Assembly (NCBI GenBank): GCA_021155965.1
Contig: JAJNBJ010000017.1
Location: 25,630-89,629, forward strand
DNA length: 64,000 nucleotides
Source: Flavipsychrobacter sp.
GTDB taxonomy: Bacteria > Bacteroidota > Bacteroidia > Chitinophagales > Chitinophagaceae
Direction of reading: 5' to 3'
The notes beneath the pieces are model-generated. The model did no database searches. It saw only the letters and a list, made by a program, of their open reading frames with translations, and was not told where the DNA came from. Of the stretch, positions 36,575 through 47,179 are shown piece by piece. Position 1 is the first letter of the stretch. Every line of letters begins with the position of its first letter. Both the position numbers and the translations under genes were made by a program.

Positions 36575-37084
36575 ATGGAAAAATTAACTAACAGGTCGGT
36601 GCAGATAAACCGTAGCCCCATGAACTTCATGGAGAAGGCTTACCTGCCTGCCCTTGCCAAAGGGTTGACCATCACCCTTGGCCATATATTCAAGAAAAAG
36701 GCTACGGTGAGCTATCCTGAGGAAAAGCGACCGTTCAGCCCGGTATTCCGTGGACTGCATATTCTGAACCGCGATGAGCAAGGAGCGGAGCGCTGTACTG
36801 CATGTGGCCTGTGTGCGTTGGCATGTCCTGCCGAAGCAATTACCATGGAAGCTGCAGAGCGCAAACCGGGAGAAGAGCATTTATACCGCGAAGAGAAGTA
36901 TGCTGCAAAATATGAGATAAATATGCTGCGTTGCATCTTCTGCGGTTATTGCGAAGAAGCTTGCCCGAAGGATGCCATATATCTTACTGAAACTGTAATG
37001 CCTTCTAATTATACCCGCGAGAGTTTTATTTATAAAAAAGAAGACCTGCTGATACCCGACCCTAAAAAAAAGGAAAGTAAATAA
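36575..37084 (+). CDS. nuoI: NADH-quinone oxidoreductase subunit I
   Basis: Two 4Fe-4S motifs CTACGLCALACPAEAI, CIFCGYCEEACPKDAI. Confidence 0.95.
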   Translation: MEKLTNRSVQINRSPMNFMEKAYLPALAKGLTITLGHIFKKKATVSYPEEKRPFSPVFRGLHILNRDEQGAERCTACGLCALACPAEAITMEAAERKPGEEHLYREEKYAAKYEINMLRCIFCGYCEEACPKDAIYLTETVMPSNYTRESFIYKKEDLLIPDPKKKESK

Positions 37085-37086
37085 TT

Positions 37087-37626
37087 ATGGAGTTATACGA
37101 TATTTTATTTTGGGTATTGTCTGCTATTGCGGTTAGTTGTGCGCTTGGGGTTATCCTCAGTCGCAACCCTGTGAATAGTGTATTGTTCCTGATACTTACA
37201 TTTTTTGCTATTTCGGGACATTATGTGCTGATGAATGCCCAGTTCCTGGCAATAGTGAATATCATTGTGTATGCAGGTGCGATCATGGTGCTATTCCTAT
37301 TTGTGATCATGCTGATGAACCTGAATGCAGATGTAGAGCCGCAGAAGGGTCAATTAGTGCAGCTAGCCGGGGTAATATCCGGCGGTATATTGTTCCTGGT
37401 AGTGCTGGCATCTATTAAAACAGCAAAGGCCGAGATCATGGATAAAACATCTACAGATATAGGGCTTATTTCGAATTTGGGAAAAGTGCTTTTCAAAGAG
37501 TATGTGTTACCATTTGAGATTAGCAGCGTGCTGTTCTTGAGTGCCATGATAGGTGCAATTGTAATTGGTAAAAAAGAAGAAGTAAAAACATCTGCAACTG
37601 CTAAAATGGAGCATGTTAGCGAATAA
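37087..37626 (+). CDS. nuoJ: NADH-quinone oxidoreductase subunit J
   Basis: NPVNSVLFLILTFFAISGHYVLMNAQFLAIVNIIVYAGAIMVLFLFVIMLMN. Confidence 0.95.
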   Translation: MELYDILFWVLSAIAVSCALGVILSRNPVNSVLFLILTFFAISGHYVLMNAQFLAIVNIIVYAGAIMVLFLFVIMLMNLNADVEPQKGQLVQLAGVISGGILFLVVLASIKTAKAEIMDKTSTDIGLISNLGKVLFKEYVLPFEISSVLFLSAMIGAIVIGKKEEVKTSATAKMEHVSE

Positions 37627-37636
37627 ATTATAAAGT

Positions 37637-37942
37637 ATGCCGGTAAATTCGACACATTATTTATTCTTAAGCCTGCTGTTATTCTCCATAGGAGTAATGG
37701 GGGCACTGATGCGCCGTAATGCCATCATCATATTTATGTGCATTGAGCTGATGCTTAATGCGGTGAACCTGTTGTTGGTTGCTTTCTCAAAAATATATGC
37801 CGATGCAAATGCACAGCTATTTGTATTTTTTATAATGGTAGTAGCAGCGGCAGAAGTAGCTGTGGGACTGGCAATAATAGTGATGATGTATCGCAAGGTG
37901 CATTCGGTGGATATAAATATCTTAAACAGGTTAAAACATTAA
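37637..37942 (+). CDS. nuoK: NADH-quinone oxidoreductase subunit K
   Basis: RRNAIIIFMCIELMLNAVNLLLVAF. Confidence 0.95.
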   Translation: MPVNSTHYLFLSLLLFSIGVMGALMRRNAIIIFMCIELMLNAVNLLLVAFSKIYADANAQLFVFFIMVVAAAEVAVGLAIIVMMYRKVHSVDINILNRLKH

Positions 37943-37966
37943 TAGCCCTTAGGGGATTTAGCATAT

Positions 37967-39862
37967 ATGGCTAATTTAGTTTACTTAGTTCCGTTGTTCC
38001 CATTGATCGGTTTCCTGATCAATGGTATTTTCTGGAAGAGAATGCCTAAAACGCTGGGCGGCGTTATAGGTTGTGTGGCAATTCTTGCTTCTTTCATTAT
38101 ATCATTGGGTATTTTCTTTGAAGTTAAAAGTGCTTCTTTCCAGGGGCCTTTGGTTGTTAAACTGTTTGATTTCATACAATCGGGCAACCTGAATATTCAT
38201 TTTGATTTCCAGGTAGATGCGCTTTCCTCCTTGTTCCTGCTCATTATTACCGGTATAGGTTTCCTGATACACGTTTATTCAACCTCTTATATGGGACATG
38301 ATGAGGGTATGGTGAAATACTTTGCCTACCTGAACCTGTTCGTATTCTCTATGTTACTATTGGTATTGGGTGCTAACTACCTAATCATGTTCATTGGATG
38401 GGAGGGCGTGGGATTATGTTCTTACCTGCTCATTGGGTTCTGGTTCAAGAACAGGGATTATACCAATGCTGCCAAGAAAGCATTTGTGATGAACCGTATT
38501 GGCGACCTTGGCTTCCTTGTAGGTATGCTGCTCATCCTGTTCAACTATGGTACGCTTGCTTACCAGGATGTTTTTGCAAAGCTGCCTGCTGCTCATACAG
38601 AAACATCTTCGATGTATAATTGGATAGCGCTGTGCCTGTTCATAGGCGCTATGGGTAAAAGCGCGCAGATACCACTGTATACGTGGCTGCCTGATGCGAT
38701 GGCGGGTCCGACACCTGTCTCAGCGCTTATCCATGCTGCAACGATGGTTACAGCAGGCATCTATATGATAGCCCGCAGCCATGCGTTGTATGACCTTGCG
38801 CCGATGGCTCTTGATCTTGTTGCGGTAATAGGCCTTGCAACCGCATTGCTTGCAGCTACCATAGCGTTATACCAGAACGATATAAAAAAGGTACTTGCTT
38901 ATTCAACGGTAAGCCAGCTTGGTTTCATGTTCCTTGCATTGGGTGTTGGTGCCTATACCACCGGCGTTTTCCATGTAATGACGCATGCTTTCTTCAAGGC
39001 GCTGCTGTTCCTCGGCGCAGGCTCAGTGATACATGCTATGGGTGGCGAGCAGGATATTAAAAACATGGGTGGATTAAGAAAGAAACTGCCTATAACCTAC
39101 ATTACTTTTTTGATTGGCGTGCTTGCAATCGCAGGTTTTCCATTCACTTCCGGGTTTGTATCGAAGGATGAGATACTGTTAGCCGTTTATGAGCACAATA
39201 AAGTGTTTTTCTACCTGGCTGCATTCGCTGCTGTGCTTACTGCAATTTATATGTTCCGCCTGCTGATGCTGGTATTTATGGGTGGTTTCCGCGGCACACA
39301 TGATCAGGAGCATCACCTGCACGAATCGCCTGCTGCAATAACTATCCCACTTATTATTCTCGCAATATTCTCATTAGTCGGAGGATTTGTTCAAATCCCG
39401 CATTTGTTTGGAGGACACGATTACTTAAACCAGTTCCTGGGCAAAGCAGGGGTGCCAGCAGTAATTCATGAAGGGCCCGGCCTGGAAATGAAAGAATGGA
39501 CATTGTTTGGTGCAACTTGCGTAGGGTTGCTCGTTATTTTCCTTGCTACGAAGAAACTATTCGCTGTTTCTCAATTTGATGGTAATTACAGCGGCTTCAA
39601 AAAGGTATTGGCCAACAAATGGTATGTGGATGAGCTGTATGATACTATCATCGTGAAACCAATTGGTGCGTTATCAGGTATACTGGATAAGTTTGCAGAA
39701 AAAGCCGGGATAGATGGTTTAGTGAACGGCGTTGGCAAAACTGTAAGATGGGGTGGCGACAGAATGCGCCTGCTACAGACAGGCCAGGTTGGTTTTTACA
39801 TTTTTATTATGGTGCTTGGTATGGTGGCGTTGTTTACGCTTGGTTTTTTTTGGATCAAATAA
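37967..39862 (+). CDS. nuoL: NADH-quinone oxidoreductase subunit L
   Basis: FIGWEGVGLCSYLLIGFWF; GPTPVSALIHAATMVTAGIYM. Confidence 0.95.
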   Translation: MANLVYLVPLFPLIGFLINGIFWKRMPKTLGGVIGCVAILASFIISLGIFFEVKSASFQGPLVVKLFDFIQSGNLNIHFDFQVDALSSLFLLIITGIGFLIHVYSTSYMGHDEGMVKYFAYLNLFVFSMLLLVLGANYLIMFIGWEGVGLCSYLLIGFWFKNRDYTNAAKKAFVMNRIGDLGFLVGMLLILFNYGTLAYQDVFAKLPAAHTETSSMYNWIALCLFIGAMGKSAQIPLYTWLPDAMAGPTPVSALIHAATMVTAGIYMIARSHALYDLAPMALDLVAVIGLATALLAATIALYQNDIKKVLAYSTVSQLGFMFLALGVGAYTTGVFHVMTHAFFKALLFLGAGSVIHAMGGEQDIKNMGGLRKKLPITYITFLIGVLAIAGFPFTSGFVSKDEILLAVYEHNKVFFYLAAFAAVLTAIYMFRLLMLVFMGGFRGTHDQEHHLHESPAAITIPLIILAIFSLVGGFVQIPHLFGGHDYLNQFLGKAGVPAVIHEGPGLEMKEWTLFGATCVGLLVIFLATKKLFAVSQFDGNYSGFKKVLANKWYVDELYDTIIVKPIGALSGILDKFAEKAGIDGLVNGVGKTVRWGGDRMRLLQTGQVGFYIFIMVLGMVALFTLGFFWIK

Positions 39863-39892
39863 AATAAGCTCCCTTTATAGGGGTTTGGAGTT

Positions 39893-41335
39893 ATGATTTT
39901 AATATTACTGATACTGATTCCTTTTTTAACGGGCATTATCTCTTTCACTACAAAAGGAGATGGCGCTAAGTCGTTAGGTTTACTAAGCTCTATGCTCACA
40001 TTGGCGGTTGCCGCTTACGTGAGCGGGGCAAATTTTGCGGCGCCTATCACATTCACTAAGCCGTGGATACCTATCCTTGGGACCCAGTTCAGCCTGATGG
40101 CCGATGGAATGAGCAGTATGCTGTGCCTGCTTACGGGTATCGTATCGCTGGTGGTAATGATCATGAATGTAAATAAGCCGGTAGAACGGGCAGGTGCGTT
40201 CTACGGATTCCTGTTGTTATCTCAGGCGGGCTTAATGGGTGTTTTCCTTGCTTCTGATGCCCTGTTGTTCTATGTATTCTGGGAGCTGGCTTTGATACCC
40301 GTTTACTTCCTGTGCTCGCAATGGGGTGGTGAAAAGCGTATCCCTGTTACGTTCAAATTCTTCATCTATACATTTGTAGGCAGCCTTATGATGCTGGCGG
40401 GACTAATTTACCTCTCCCTGCAAACACCGGGCGTTACCAGTTATTCATGGAACGATATAGTTCGTGCCGGGACATCATTACCTGCCGACCAGCAGATGTG
40501 GTTGTTCTGGCTCATTTTCATAGCCTTTGCTATTAAAATGCCTGTGTTCCCCTTCCATACATGGCAGCCTGATACTTATGAACAATCGCCTACCCCCGTT
40601 ACCATAATTCTTAGTGCGCTGATGGTGAAGATGGGTTTATTTGCAGTACTGCGCTGGTTGATACCGGTATTGCCTGCAGGTGTTGCTTATTGGTCTGAAA
40701 CTGTAGTTATTCTTTCTGTTGTAGGCATTGTTTATGCATCGTGCATAGCCATTGTGCAAACAGATATTAAGCGCCTCATAGCCTATTCTTCTATTGCCCA
40801 CATGGGACTTATGTGTGCAGCAGCTTTCACCAATTCTGCTGTTGGCATGCATGGCATTATGGTACAAATGTTCAACCATGGTATCAACATTACCGGTATG
40901 TGGGTAATAGTAAGCATGATAGAACAGCGCTATGGCACCCGCGATATGACCAAACTGGGTGGTATGGCATCTGCTGCCCCTGCTATGGCAATTGCATTGG
41001 TAATTATCTCACTTGCCAATATTGCTCTGCCACTTACCAATGGTTTTGTGGGTGAGTTCATGCTGTTCAATGGCATATTCCGTGCAGATACAGCGGGGCA
41101 TATCCTTATAATGGTAGTTGCAGGTCTGGGTATTATCCTCGGCGCAGTATATACCCTGAACATGATACAAAGAACCGCTTATGGAGACGCAGGATCGGCA
41201 GTTGTGGTGAAAGACTTAAGCGTAAACGAATATTTAGGATTAGCAATTATCATCAGCCTGATATTGTTCCTCGGTGTTTATCCAAAACCTCTTTTGGATC
41301 TTACAGCGGGAGTAGCCGGAATGATGGTAAGATAA
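39893..41335 (+). CDS. nuoM: NADH-quinone oxidoreductase subunit M
   Basis: FWELALIPVYFLCSQWGG; HTWQPDTYEQSPTPVTIILSALMVKMG. Confidence 0.95.
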   Translation: MILILLILIPFLTGIISFTTKGDGAKSLGLLSSMLTLAVAAYVSGANFAAPITFTKPWIPILGTQFSLMADGMSSMLCLLTGIVSLVVMIMNVNKPVERAGAFYGFLLLSQAGLMGVFLASDALLFYVFWELALIPVYFLCSQWGGEKRIPVTFKFFIYTFVGSLMMLAGLIYLSLQTPGVTSYSWNDIVRAGTSLPADQQMWLFWLIFIAFAIKMPVFPFHTWQPDTYEQSPTPVTIILSALMVKMGLFAVLRWLIPVLPAGVAYWSETVVILSVVGIVYASCIAIVQTDIKRLIAYSSIAHMGLMCAAAFTNSAVGMHGIMVQMFNHGINITGMWVIVSMIEQRYGTRDMTKLGGMASAAPAMAIALVIISLANIALPLTNGFVGEFMLFNGIFRADTAGHILIMVVAGLGIILGAVYTLNMIQRTAYGDAGSAVVVKDLSVNEYLGLAIIISLILFLGVYPKPLLDLTAGVAGMMVR

Positions 41336-41402
41336 AACCCGGAATTAGTAATTGGGTGAGCGCGATTTGTGATTTGATTTTTTTTGATCTTTTAGTAGTT
41401 AT

Positions 41403-42785
41403 ATGAAAGCAATTATTGCTACAACAGTTTTTGGAGTGATCATGATGTTTGCCGGGTTATGGGTAAACGATAAAAAAAGTATTGCCGGGCTTGCAACTTT
41501 CCTTTTTGCTGCCCTGCTGGGTGTAACCATATGGGACCTTACTACAACATCTGTTAACAGCCCAAAGTCATTATTTAATGATATGCTACGTTCAGAGCAT
41601 TATTCATTATGGTTTAATACTATCATGACCGGATGTTCGCTTCTGTATGTATTACTGATGGGTAAAGAAGTGCAAAAGGTAGGCAAATATGTATCGGAAT
41701 ACTTTGCTCTTATATTCTTTATCCTGTGCGGGTTATACCTGCTATCCATGTACAACAACCTGCTGATGATGTTCATTGGCATTGAGATCCTCTCTATACC
41801 TCAATACATACTGGCTGGCAGTGACAAGCGCAACCTGAAGAGCAGTGAAGCATCGCTTAAGTACTTCCTGATGGGAGCATTCTCTACGGGTATATTACTC
41901 ATGGGTATCACTTTGCTTTATGGCGCTGCCCGCACATTCAACATTACGGAAATGGTGACATTAATGCATAGTGATGCGCTGAACCCATTGGCACTTGCAG
42001 GTATCCTGTTCATTATGATCGCTTTTTCTTTCAAAGTTTCGGCAGCCCCCATGCATATGTGGACCCCGGATGTGTATGATGGCTCTCCTACTGTTTTTAC
42101 GGCGTTTATGGCCACAGTTGTAAAATCGGCGGCATTCTTTGCATTCCTCCGCCTGTTCCAGGTTTCCTTCAACTCGCTCAGCGAACATTGGGTAATGGTG
42201 TTAGCCATCATTACAGCTGCAACGCTGCTGGTGGGAAATGTCACTGCAGTATTCCAGCAAAGTGTGAAGCGCATGTTGGCGTATTCATCAATAGCGCAAG
42301 CAGGTTTTATGCTGTTTGCGGTGCTGGCAGTAAATGCAGTAGCGTGGCAGGGCATCATTATTTATGCAGTGGCATATAGTGTTGCCACCATTGGCATATT
42401 TGCTGTACTGGTAAAGCTGAAAGACTATACTTATGATGGCTTTAATGGCCTGGCGCAAAGGGAACCTTTGCTTGCATTTGTAACTACTATCTTCTTATTC
42501 TCACTGGCAGGCATCCCACTTACCGGCGGATTTATGGCTAAGTATTATGTATTGCTGGCTGTGGTGCAGCAAGGCCAATTGATGTGGCTGGTGATATTTG
42601 CGCTGTTGATGGCGGCAATCAGTGTTTACTATTACTTCCGCGTTATTATAGCTATGTACTTTAAGGCAGGCACACCGGAGATAAGCTCACCTGTAACAGG
42701 AGGTGATAAATTTATGTTGGTGGTTACTTGTGCATTGGTGATATTACTCGGAGTGTTACCTCAATTATTCCTCACGAAAGTTTAG
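41403..42785 (+). CDS. nuoN: NADH-quinone oxidoreductase subunit N
   Basis: FKVSAAPMHMWTPDVYDGSPTVFTAFMATVVK. Confidence 0.95.
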   Translation: MKAIIATTVFGVIMMFAGLWVNDKKSIAGLATFLFAALLGVTIWDLTTTSVNSPKSLFNDMLRSEHYSLWFNTIMTGCSLLYVLLMGKEVQKVGKYVSEYFALIFFILCGLYLLSMYNNLLMMFIGIEILSIPQYILAGSDKRNLKSSEASLKYFLMGAFSTGILLMGITLLYGAARTFNITEMVTLMHSDALNPLALAGILFIMIAFSFKVSAAPMHMWTPDVYDGSPTVFTAFMATVVKSAAFFAFLRLFQVSFNSLSEHWVMVLAIITAATLLVGNVTAVFQQSVKRMLAYSSIAQAGFMLFAVLAVNAVAWQGIIIYAVAYSVATIGIFAVLVKLKDYTYDGFNGLAQREPLLAFVTTIFLFSLAGIPLTGGFMAKYYVLLAVVQQGQLMWLVIFALLMAAISVYYYFRVIIAMYFKAGTPEISSPVTGGDKFMLVVTCALVILLGVLPQLFLTKV

Positions 42786-42788
42786 GGT

Positions 42789-43355
42789 TTACTGAGTATC
42801 TAATAGAAACTCAATAGTTCTTGGAAAGTAGAAGTGCTCCAATTTGTGTATCCTTTTTGCTAACGTGTCAGCAGAATCGTTTTGCCCCACCTTGCATCTT
42901 GCCTGAACGATAACATCTCCTTCATCGTAATGCTCATCCACATAGTGAATAGTAATTCCTGATTCCTTTTCTTTAGCAGTTATAACTGCATTGTGTACGT
43001 TATGCCCATACATTCCTTTGCCTCCATAGGATGGCAGTAATGCGGGATGGATGTTTACTATTTTACCGGGAAATGCATGGATAAGTGCATCAGGTATTTT
43101 CCAGAGGAAACCGGCCAATACAATTAATGATGGCTTGTATGAGCTCAATTGCTCCAGCAATAATGTTTCATGAAAAGTTTTCCTGTCTATTATTAGAAAG
43201 GGTATCTCCTCTCTTTTTGCTATTTCCAGCACGCCAGCATTAGCTTTATTGCTCACTACCAGAGAAACTTTTGCTTTGCCATTTTTTTTGAAATATTCGA
43301 TAATGGCATAAGCATTAGTACCTGTACCGGAAGCAAATATGATGAGTGAATGCAT
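42789..43355 (-). CDS. purN: Phosphoribosylglycinamide formyltransferase
   Basis: IFASGTGTNAYAIIEYF; IVNIHPALLPSYGGKGMYG. Confidence 0.92.
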   Translation of the reverse strand: MHSLIIFASGTGTNAYAIIEYFKKNGKAKVSLVVSNKANAGVLEIAKREEIPFLIIDRKTFHETLLLEQLSSYKPSLIVLAGFLWKIPDALIHAFPGKIVNIHPALLPSYGGKGMYGHNVHNAVITAKEKESGITIHYVDEHYDEGDVIVQARCKVGQNDSADTLAKRIHKLEHFYFPRTIEFLLDTQ

Positions 43356-43402
43356 ATACCTACAAGAGAATTATAAACATAAAAGTAACGAAAGATCTAT
43401 AG

Positions 43403-45217
43403 CTATGGTAGCGTGGGGTTATTTATCTCGTTCAGCCGCTTGCGGGCTTCCTGAACATAGGTGCTGCCTATGTAGTCTATAATGAGCTGTTCGTAATACT
43501 TTTTAGCTTCATCAATCTTGTTGAAATTGTACTGGTATAGCTCGGCCATTTTGAAAACGGCATCATCTCCCAGCACATCTTCTCCGTACTTCTCTTTTAT
43601 CATTCTAAGGTACCCCAATGCCTTATCGTACTGCAGATGCTTTTTAGCCATCTCAGCACGGGTCATCAGGATATCGTCATTCAGTGGGTGATCAGCATAT
43701 GCTTTATTGATACTGTCGAGCAGTGTTTCAGCCTCTGCATCCTTGTTCTGGAACATTAATAACCCTGCGTAAGCAAAACGTTGCAGCGGCACATAATTAC
43801 TGTCGGCAACATTCTCGGTTATCAGTACGGAAAGATATATAGCATCGTTGGAAATGAGCTGCGAGGTAGCCGATTTCAATATGTTCAACTGGCGCTGCGC
43901 CCATTCAAAATCTCCACGGTAGTATGCCAGCTTTGCATTGCGGAAACGGGCTTCTTCGCCCAATGCATCCTGTTTAAAATCTTTATCCACCTGACTGTAG
44001 GTGAGCGATGCCTCCCATATTTTTCCGACAAGCACTAAGTAATCACCCAGCTGCAATTTGAACTTGCCTACCATATCTTTCCTTGCGTCTACTTCGGCAA
44101 TGCCTTTTTTAAGTACCGTTATGGCACGCGGCGCATTATTGGCATATTGTGCCAGCAGCAAGGCAAAATCTGAACCTGACTGCATACCGTAGTGTTTGGG
44201 GAACTCGACAAAAAAACTATCGTATAACGTAACCAAGCTATTCACTTCCTCCGGTTTTACTTCCGGGCTATTTTTTATCCTGTTCAGCCCTGTAGCCAGT
44301 CTCTCGCTCCTTGCCAGGTAATAATACGGCGACTCTTTGCCTTTGGCAATGATATCATCATAGGCCCTTTCTGCAACTTCATATTTTTTTGCACCTGCCG
44401 CTTCGCGTGCAAACCCCATCAGGTGGTTGCCATTCTCCCTGTTGCGCTCGTCTATAGCCTCCATCTGTATCAAGGCGCCTTCCCAGTCATTTTTTTGCGT
44501 GTATATCCAAGTGATCAACTCTACATACCATATCGTTTCAGGATGCTCATTGGTTTTTTTGATCAGCACCTTCTGCATTTGGTGCAGCTTATCCTGGTCG
44601 TTATTGAGCAGTTCGAGCAATGTATTTTTTACTTCTTCCACATTCAATCCCATACCCGGTATCTGAATCAGCAATACATCAATTGCTTTTTCCAGGTTGC
44701 CCATCTTAACATAAAGGGCAGCTAACGGTTGTTTAAAGTAATATGGTGCATTTATGATACTGCCCCCTTTCTCATAAGCTTGAATGGCGTAATCTTCTTT
44801 CTTTACATTAATAAAAGCCTTGGCAACGCGTTCTGTAAGAATAATATCGCCATTGATCATCTTTAGCACCTTATCATACTGCTCTTTTGCTTTATCATTT
44901 TTGCCATCAACTTCATAAACAAGGCCAAGGTCTATTTGCAGAAAGGGATTATCCCTTAAAGTCATTTGCTTTTGCACGAGTTGCTCTGCCTGCTTGAATT
45001 TTTTAGCTGCGATAAGTGTGTTGAGATATTCTGTGTAAACCGAATCGGGAGAAAGGCCATAAACTTCTGTATACAACTCAATGGCTTTGTCGTATTTTTT
45101 GGCCGCCGCCTGTTGCCTTGCATTTGCCACAGTTACCTGGGCAAACACGTTACTGACTGATACTGAAAACAGTATTACCAGCAACACGAAACCCGCCTTG
45201 TTCAGCCTTTTTTGCAT
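43403..45217 (-). CDS. TPR-repeat periplasmic protein
   Basis: Signal peptide and TPR-like helices (AIELYTEVYGLSPDS, AKEQYDKVLKM...). Confidence 0.8.
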   Translation of the reverse strand: MQKRLNKAGFVLLVILFSVSVSNVFAQVTVANARQQAAAKKYDKAIELYTEVYGLSPDSVYTEYLNTLIAAKKFKQAEQLVQKQMTLRDNPFLQIDLGLVYEVDGKNDKAKEQYDKVLKMINGDIILTERVAKAFINVKKEDYAIQAYEKGGSIINAPYYFKQPLAALYVKMGNLEKAIDVLLIQIPGMGLNVEEVKNTLLELLNNDQDKLHQMQKVLIKKTNEHPETIWYVELITWIYTQKNDWEGALIQMEAIDERNRENGNHLMGFAREAAGAKKYEVAERAYDDIIAKGKESPYYYLARSERLATGLNRIKNSPEVKPEEVNSLVTLYDSFFVEFPKHYGMQSGSDFALLLAQYANNAPRAITVLKKGIAEVDARKDMVGKFKLQLGDYLVLVGKIWEASLTYSQVDKDFKQDALGEEARFRNAKLAYYRGDFEWAQRQLNILKSATSQLISNDAIYLSVLITENVADSNYVPLQRFAYAGLLMFQNKDAEAETLLDSINKAYADHPLNDDILMTRAEMAKKHLQYDKALGYLRMIKEKYGEDVLGDDAVFKMAELYQYNFNKIDEAKKYYEQLIIDYIGSTYVQEARKRLNEINNPTLP

Positions 45218-45379
45218 AGAATTATTAACTCAAATGTAGGTTATATTACTCTTTTAAATTCTTATGAAAAACATAATTGTTTAAAAAAAGAGCGTGCAAA
45301 ATCTGGTGGTTTTACATTGTAAATATATTTACTCCACCCGATTTATATGATAAAAATATTTGTTGTATAACTCAAATAA

Positions 45380-45420
45380 AAAATCCAAATCCCGAAGCAA
45401 TACCCTGGAATTTGGATTTT
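45380..45420 (-). terminator. Hairpin AAAATCCAAAT...ATTTGGATTTT downstream of dnaN
   Basis: 11-bp perfect stem followed by TTTATTT on the minus strand. Confidence 0.7.
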
Positions 45421-45439
45421 ACTATTAATAGAATTTCCT

Positions 45440-46561
45440 TTAAACTCCCACCATCAGCGGCATTAGTAACATCAGCAGGTCTTCATTCTCCACTTTATCT
45501 ATTGAACGGAAGATGCCTGCGCGGGTGGGTGTGCTCAACTCTACCTGAACTTCGTTGCCATCCAGGTTGCCCACCATTTCTACCATCAGCTTGGCATTGA
45601 AGGCTATTTTCATATCCTCGCCACTATACTGGCAGCTCAGCATTTCTTTGCCTTCGTAAGAGAAGTCGATATCCTGTGCGCTTATCTGCAGTGCATTGCC
45701 GTTAATATCCAGTACTACCTGGTTAGTGGTTTTGTTGGCAAAAATGCTGACACGGCGCAATGCGCTTACCAGGTCCCCACGGTTAATAGTAAGCTTGTAC
45801 GGATTATCTACCGGTATTACGGCTTTATAATCGGGGAAGCGTGCATCTATAAGGCGGCAGCTAAGGCTCAGGTGAGCGCTTGTAACGAACAGGTGGCTGC
45901 CGTTGTACGCCAGTTGCAATAGTGTTTCATCGGCTGCAAGAGTGGCCCTTAATTGCTGTAATGGTTTTTTAGGCACTACAAAACCATCCTTCTGCGGACA
46001 GTTTATGTCTGTGCGGCGCACCTGTACAAGCCTGTGGGCATCGGTTGAAACAAAGGTGATGCTGTTTTTGTCCAGTTCAAAATAAACACCTGTCATGGCA
46101 GGGCGTAAGGTATCTGCACTGACTGCAAACAGTGTTTTATTGATGCACTCCAATAATGCTATAGATGGCATGGTGAACTGAGTAGTATCTCCCGGAGCCG
46201 GTTCTTTTGGAAAATCGTCAGCTTTCTCGCCACCAATTTTATACTTACCTACATCGCTCGACATTTCGATGGACAGCTCACCCACATTGATATTGAATGT
46301 GATAGGTTGCTCAGGTAGATTTTTCAGGTAGTCGGTCAGTATTTTTGACGGGATACAGATACGGCCATTGCCCTGGGCATCGTTCACTTCCATCTGCACC
46401 CGCATCATGGTCTCCAGGTCGGTAGCTGTAAGTGTGAGTGTGTTGCCGCGCAACTCAAAAAGAAAATCCTCAAGTACTGACAGCACAGTATTGGCGCTGA
46501 TAACGCCGCTAATTTGTTGCAGATTTTTGAGTAAAGCTGTTGATGTAACTATGAAACGCAT
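45440..46561 (-). CDS. dnaN: DNA polymerase III sliding clamp beta
   Basis: MRFIVTSTALLKNLQQISGVI; LTLTATDLETMM; C-terminal LLMLLMPLMV. Confidence 0.95.
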   Translation of the reverse strand: MRFIVTSTALLKNLQQISGVISANTVLSVLEDFLFELRGNTLTLTATDLETMMRVQMEVNDAQGNGRICIPSKILTDYLKNLPEQPITFNINVGELSIEMSSDVGKYKIGGEKADDFPKEPAPGDTTQFTMPSIALLECINKTLFAVSADTLRPAMTGVYFELDKNSITFVSTDAHRLVQVRRTDINCPQKDGFVVPKKPLQQLRATLAADETLLQLAYNGSHLFVTSAHLSLSCRLIDARFPDYKAVIPVDNPYKLTINRGDLVSALRRVSIFANKTTNQVVLDINGNALQISAQDIDFSYEGKEMLSCQYSGEDMKIAFNAKLMVEMVGNLDGNEVQVELSTPTRAGIFRSIDKVENEDLLMLLMPLMVGV

Positions 46562-46691
46562 TGGAAATTATGGTTTGAAACAAAGATATTTTAAATAAAG
46601 CCAAAATTAAAAGCCATCTGCTTAATGTGGATAAATAGGGCGGGAATGGGAATTAGGCTTTTAGAGGGGATAAAATCAATATATTACGAAA

Positions 46692-46913
46692 TCAAGCGTA
46701 CATGAGTTTTCCTTTGGGTTTAGGTATTGTTCTGCCCAAGGATTTTGCCGTGTCAATCCATTCCTGAATAATGACTTGAACATTATCCAACGCTTCATTT
46801 TGCGTTGCACCATCAGCCATACATCCCGCTAATTCAGGTACTTCAGCAATAAAAGCTTTATCATCGTTACTCCAGTAAATAATTACCTCATATTTATTTG
46901 GATTCTTGTTCAT
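46692..46913 (-). CDS. hicB: HicB-family antitoxin
   Basis: YWSNDDKAFIAEVPELAGCMADGATQNEALDNVQVIIQEWIDTAKSLGRTIPKP. Confidence 0.88.
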   Translation of the reverse strand: MNKNPNKYEVIIYWSNDDKAFIAEVPELAGCMADGATQNEALDNVQVIIQEWIDTAKSLGRTIPKPKGKLMYA

Positions 46914-47163
46914 TTCCCCACAGTTTATATTTTACTATTAACTCCCTTACCTGTTTAACCTGATATGGCTTAGCTTTACTGCCATTAGGTTGCAGGTTAA
47001 CAATGTCAGGAATTCCTTTCTTGACAAAAATATGATGGCTACTGTTCGTTGTCCGCATTTGAAACCCTAATGATAGCAATATTTTCACAAGGTCGTCAAA
47101 CTTGAAATTCTTATCGGCAGAACCGAAAAGCAGTTTCGTCAATAGCTTATCAAATTTACTCAT
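46894..47163 (-). CDS. hicA: HicA-family mRNA interferase toxin
   Basis: FDDLVKILLSLGFQMRTTNSSHHIFVKKG...KPYQVKQVRELIVKYKL; start MSKFDKLL rather than ORF start 47271. Confidence 0.82.
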   Translation of the reverse strand: MSKFDKLLTKLLFGSADKNFKFDDLVKILLSLGFQMRTTNSSHHIFVKKGIPDIVNLQPNGSKAKPYQVKQVRELIVKYKLWGNEQESK

Positions 47164-47179
47164 AAAAGGGTAATAAAAC

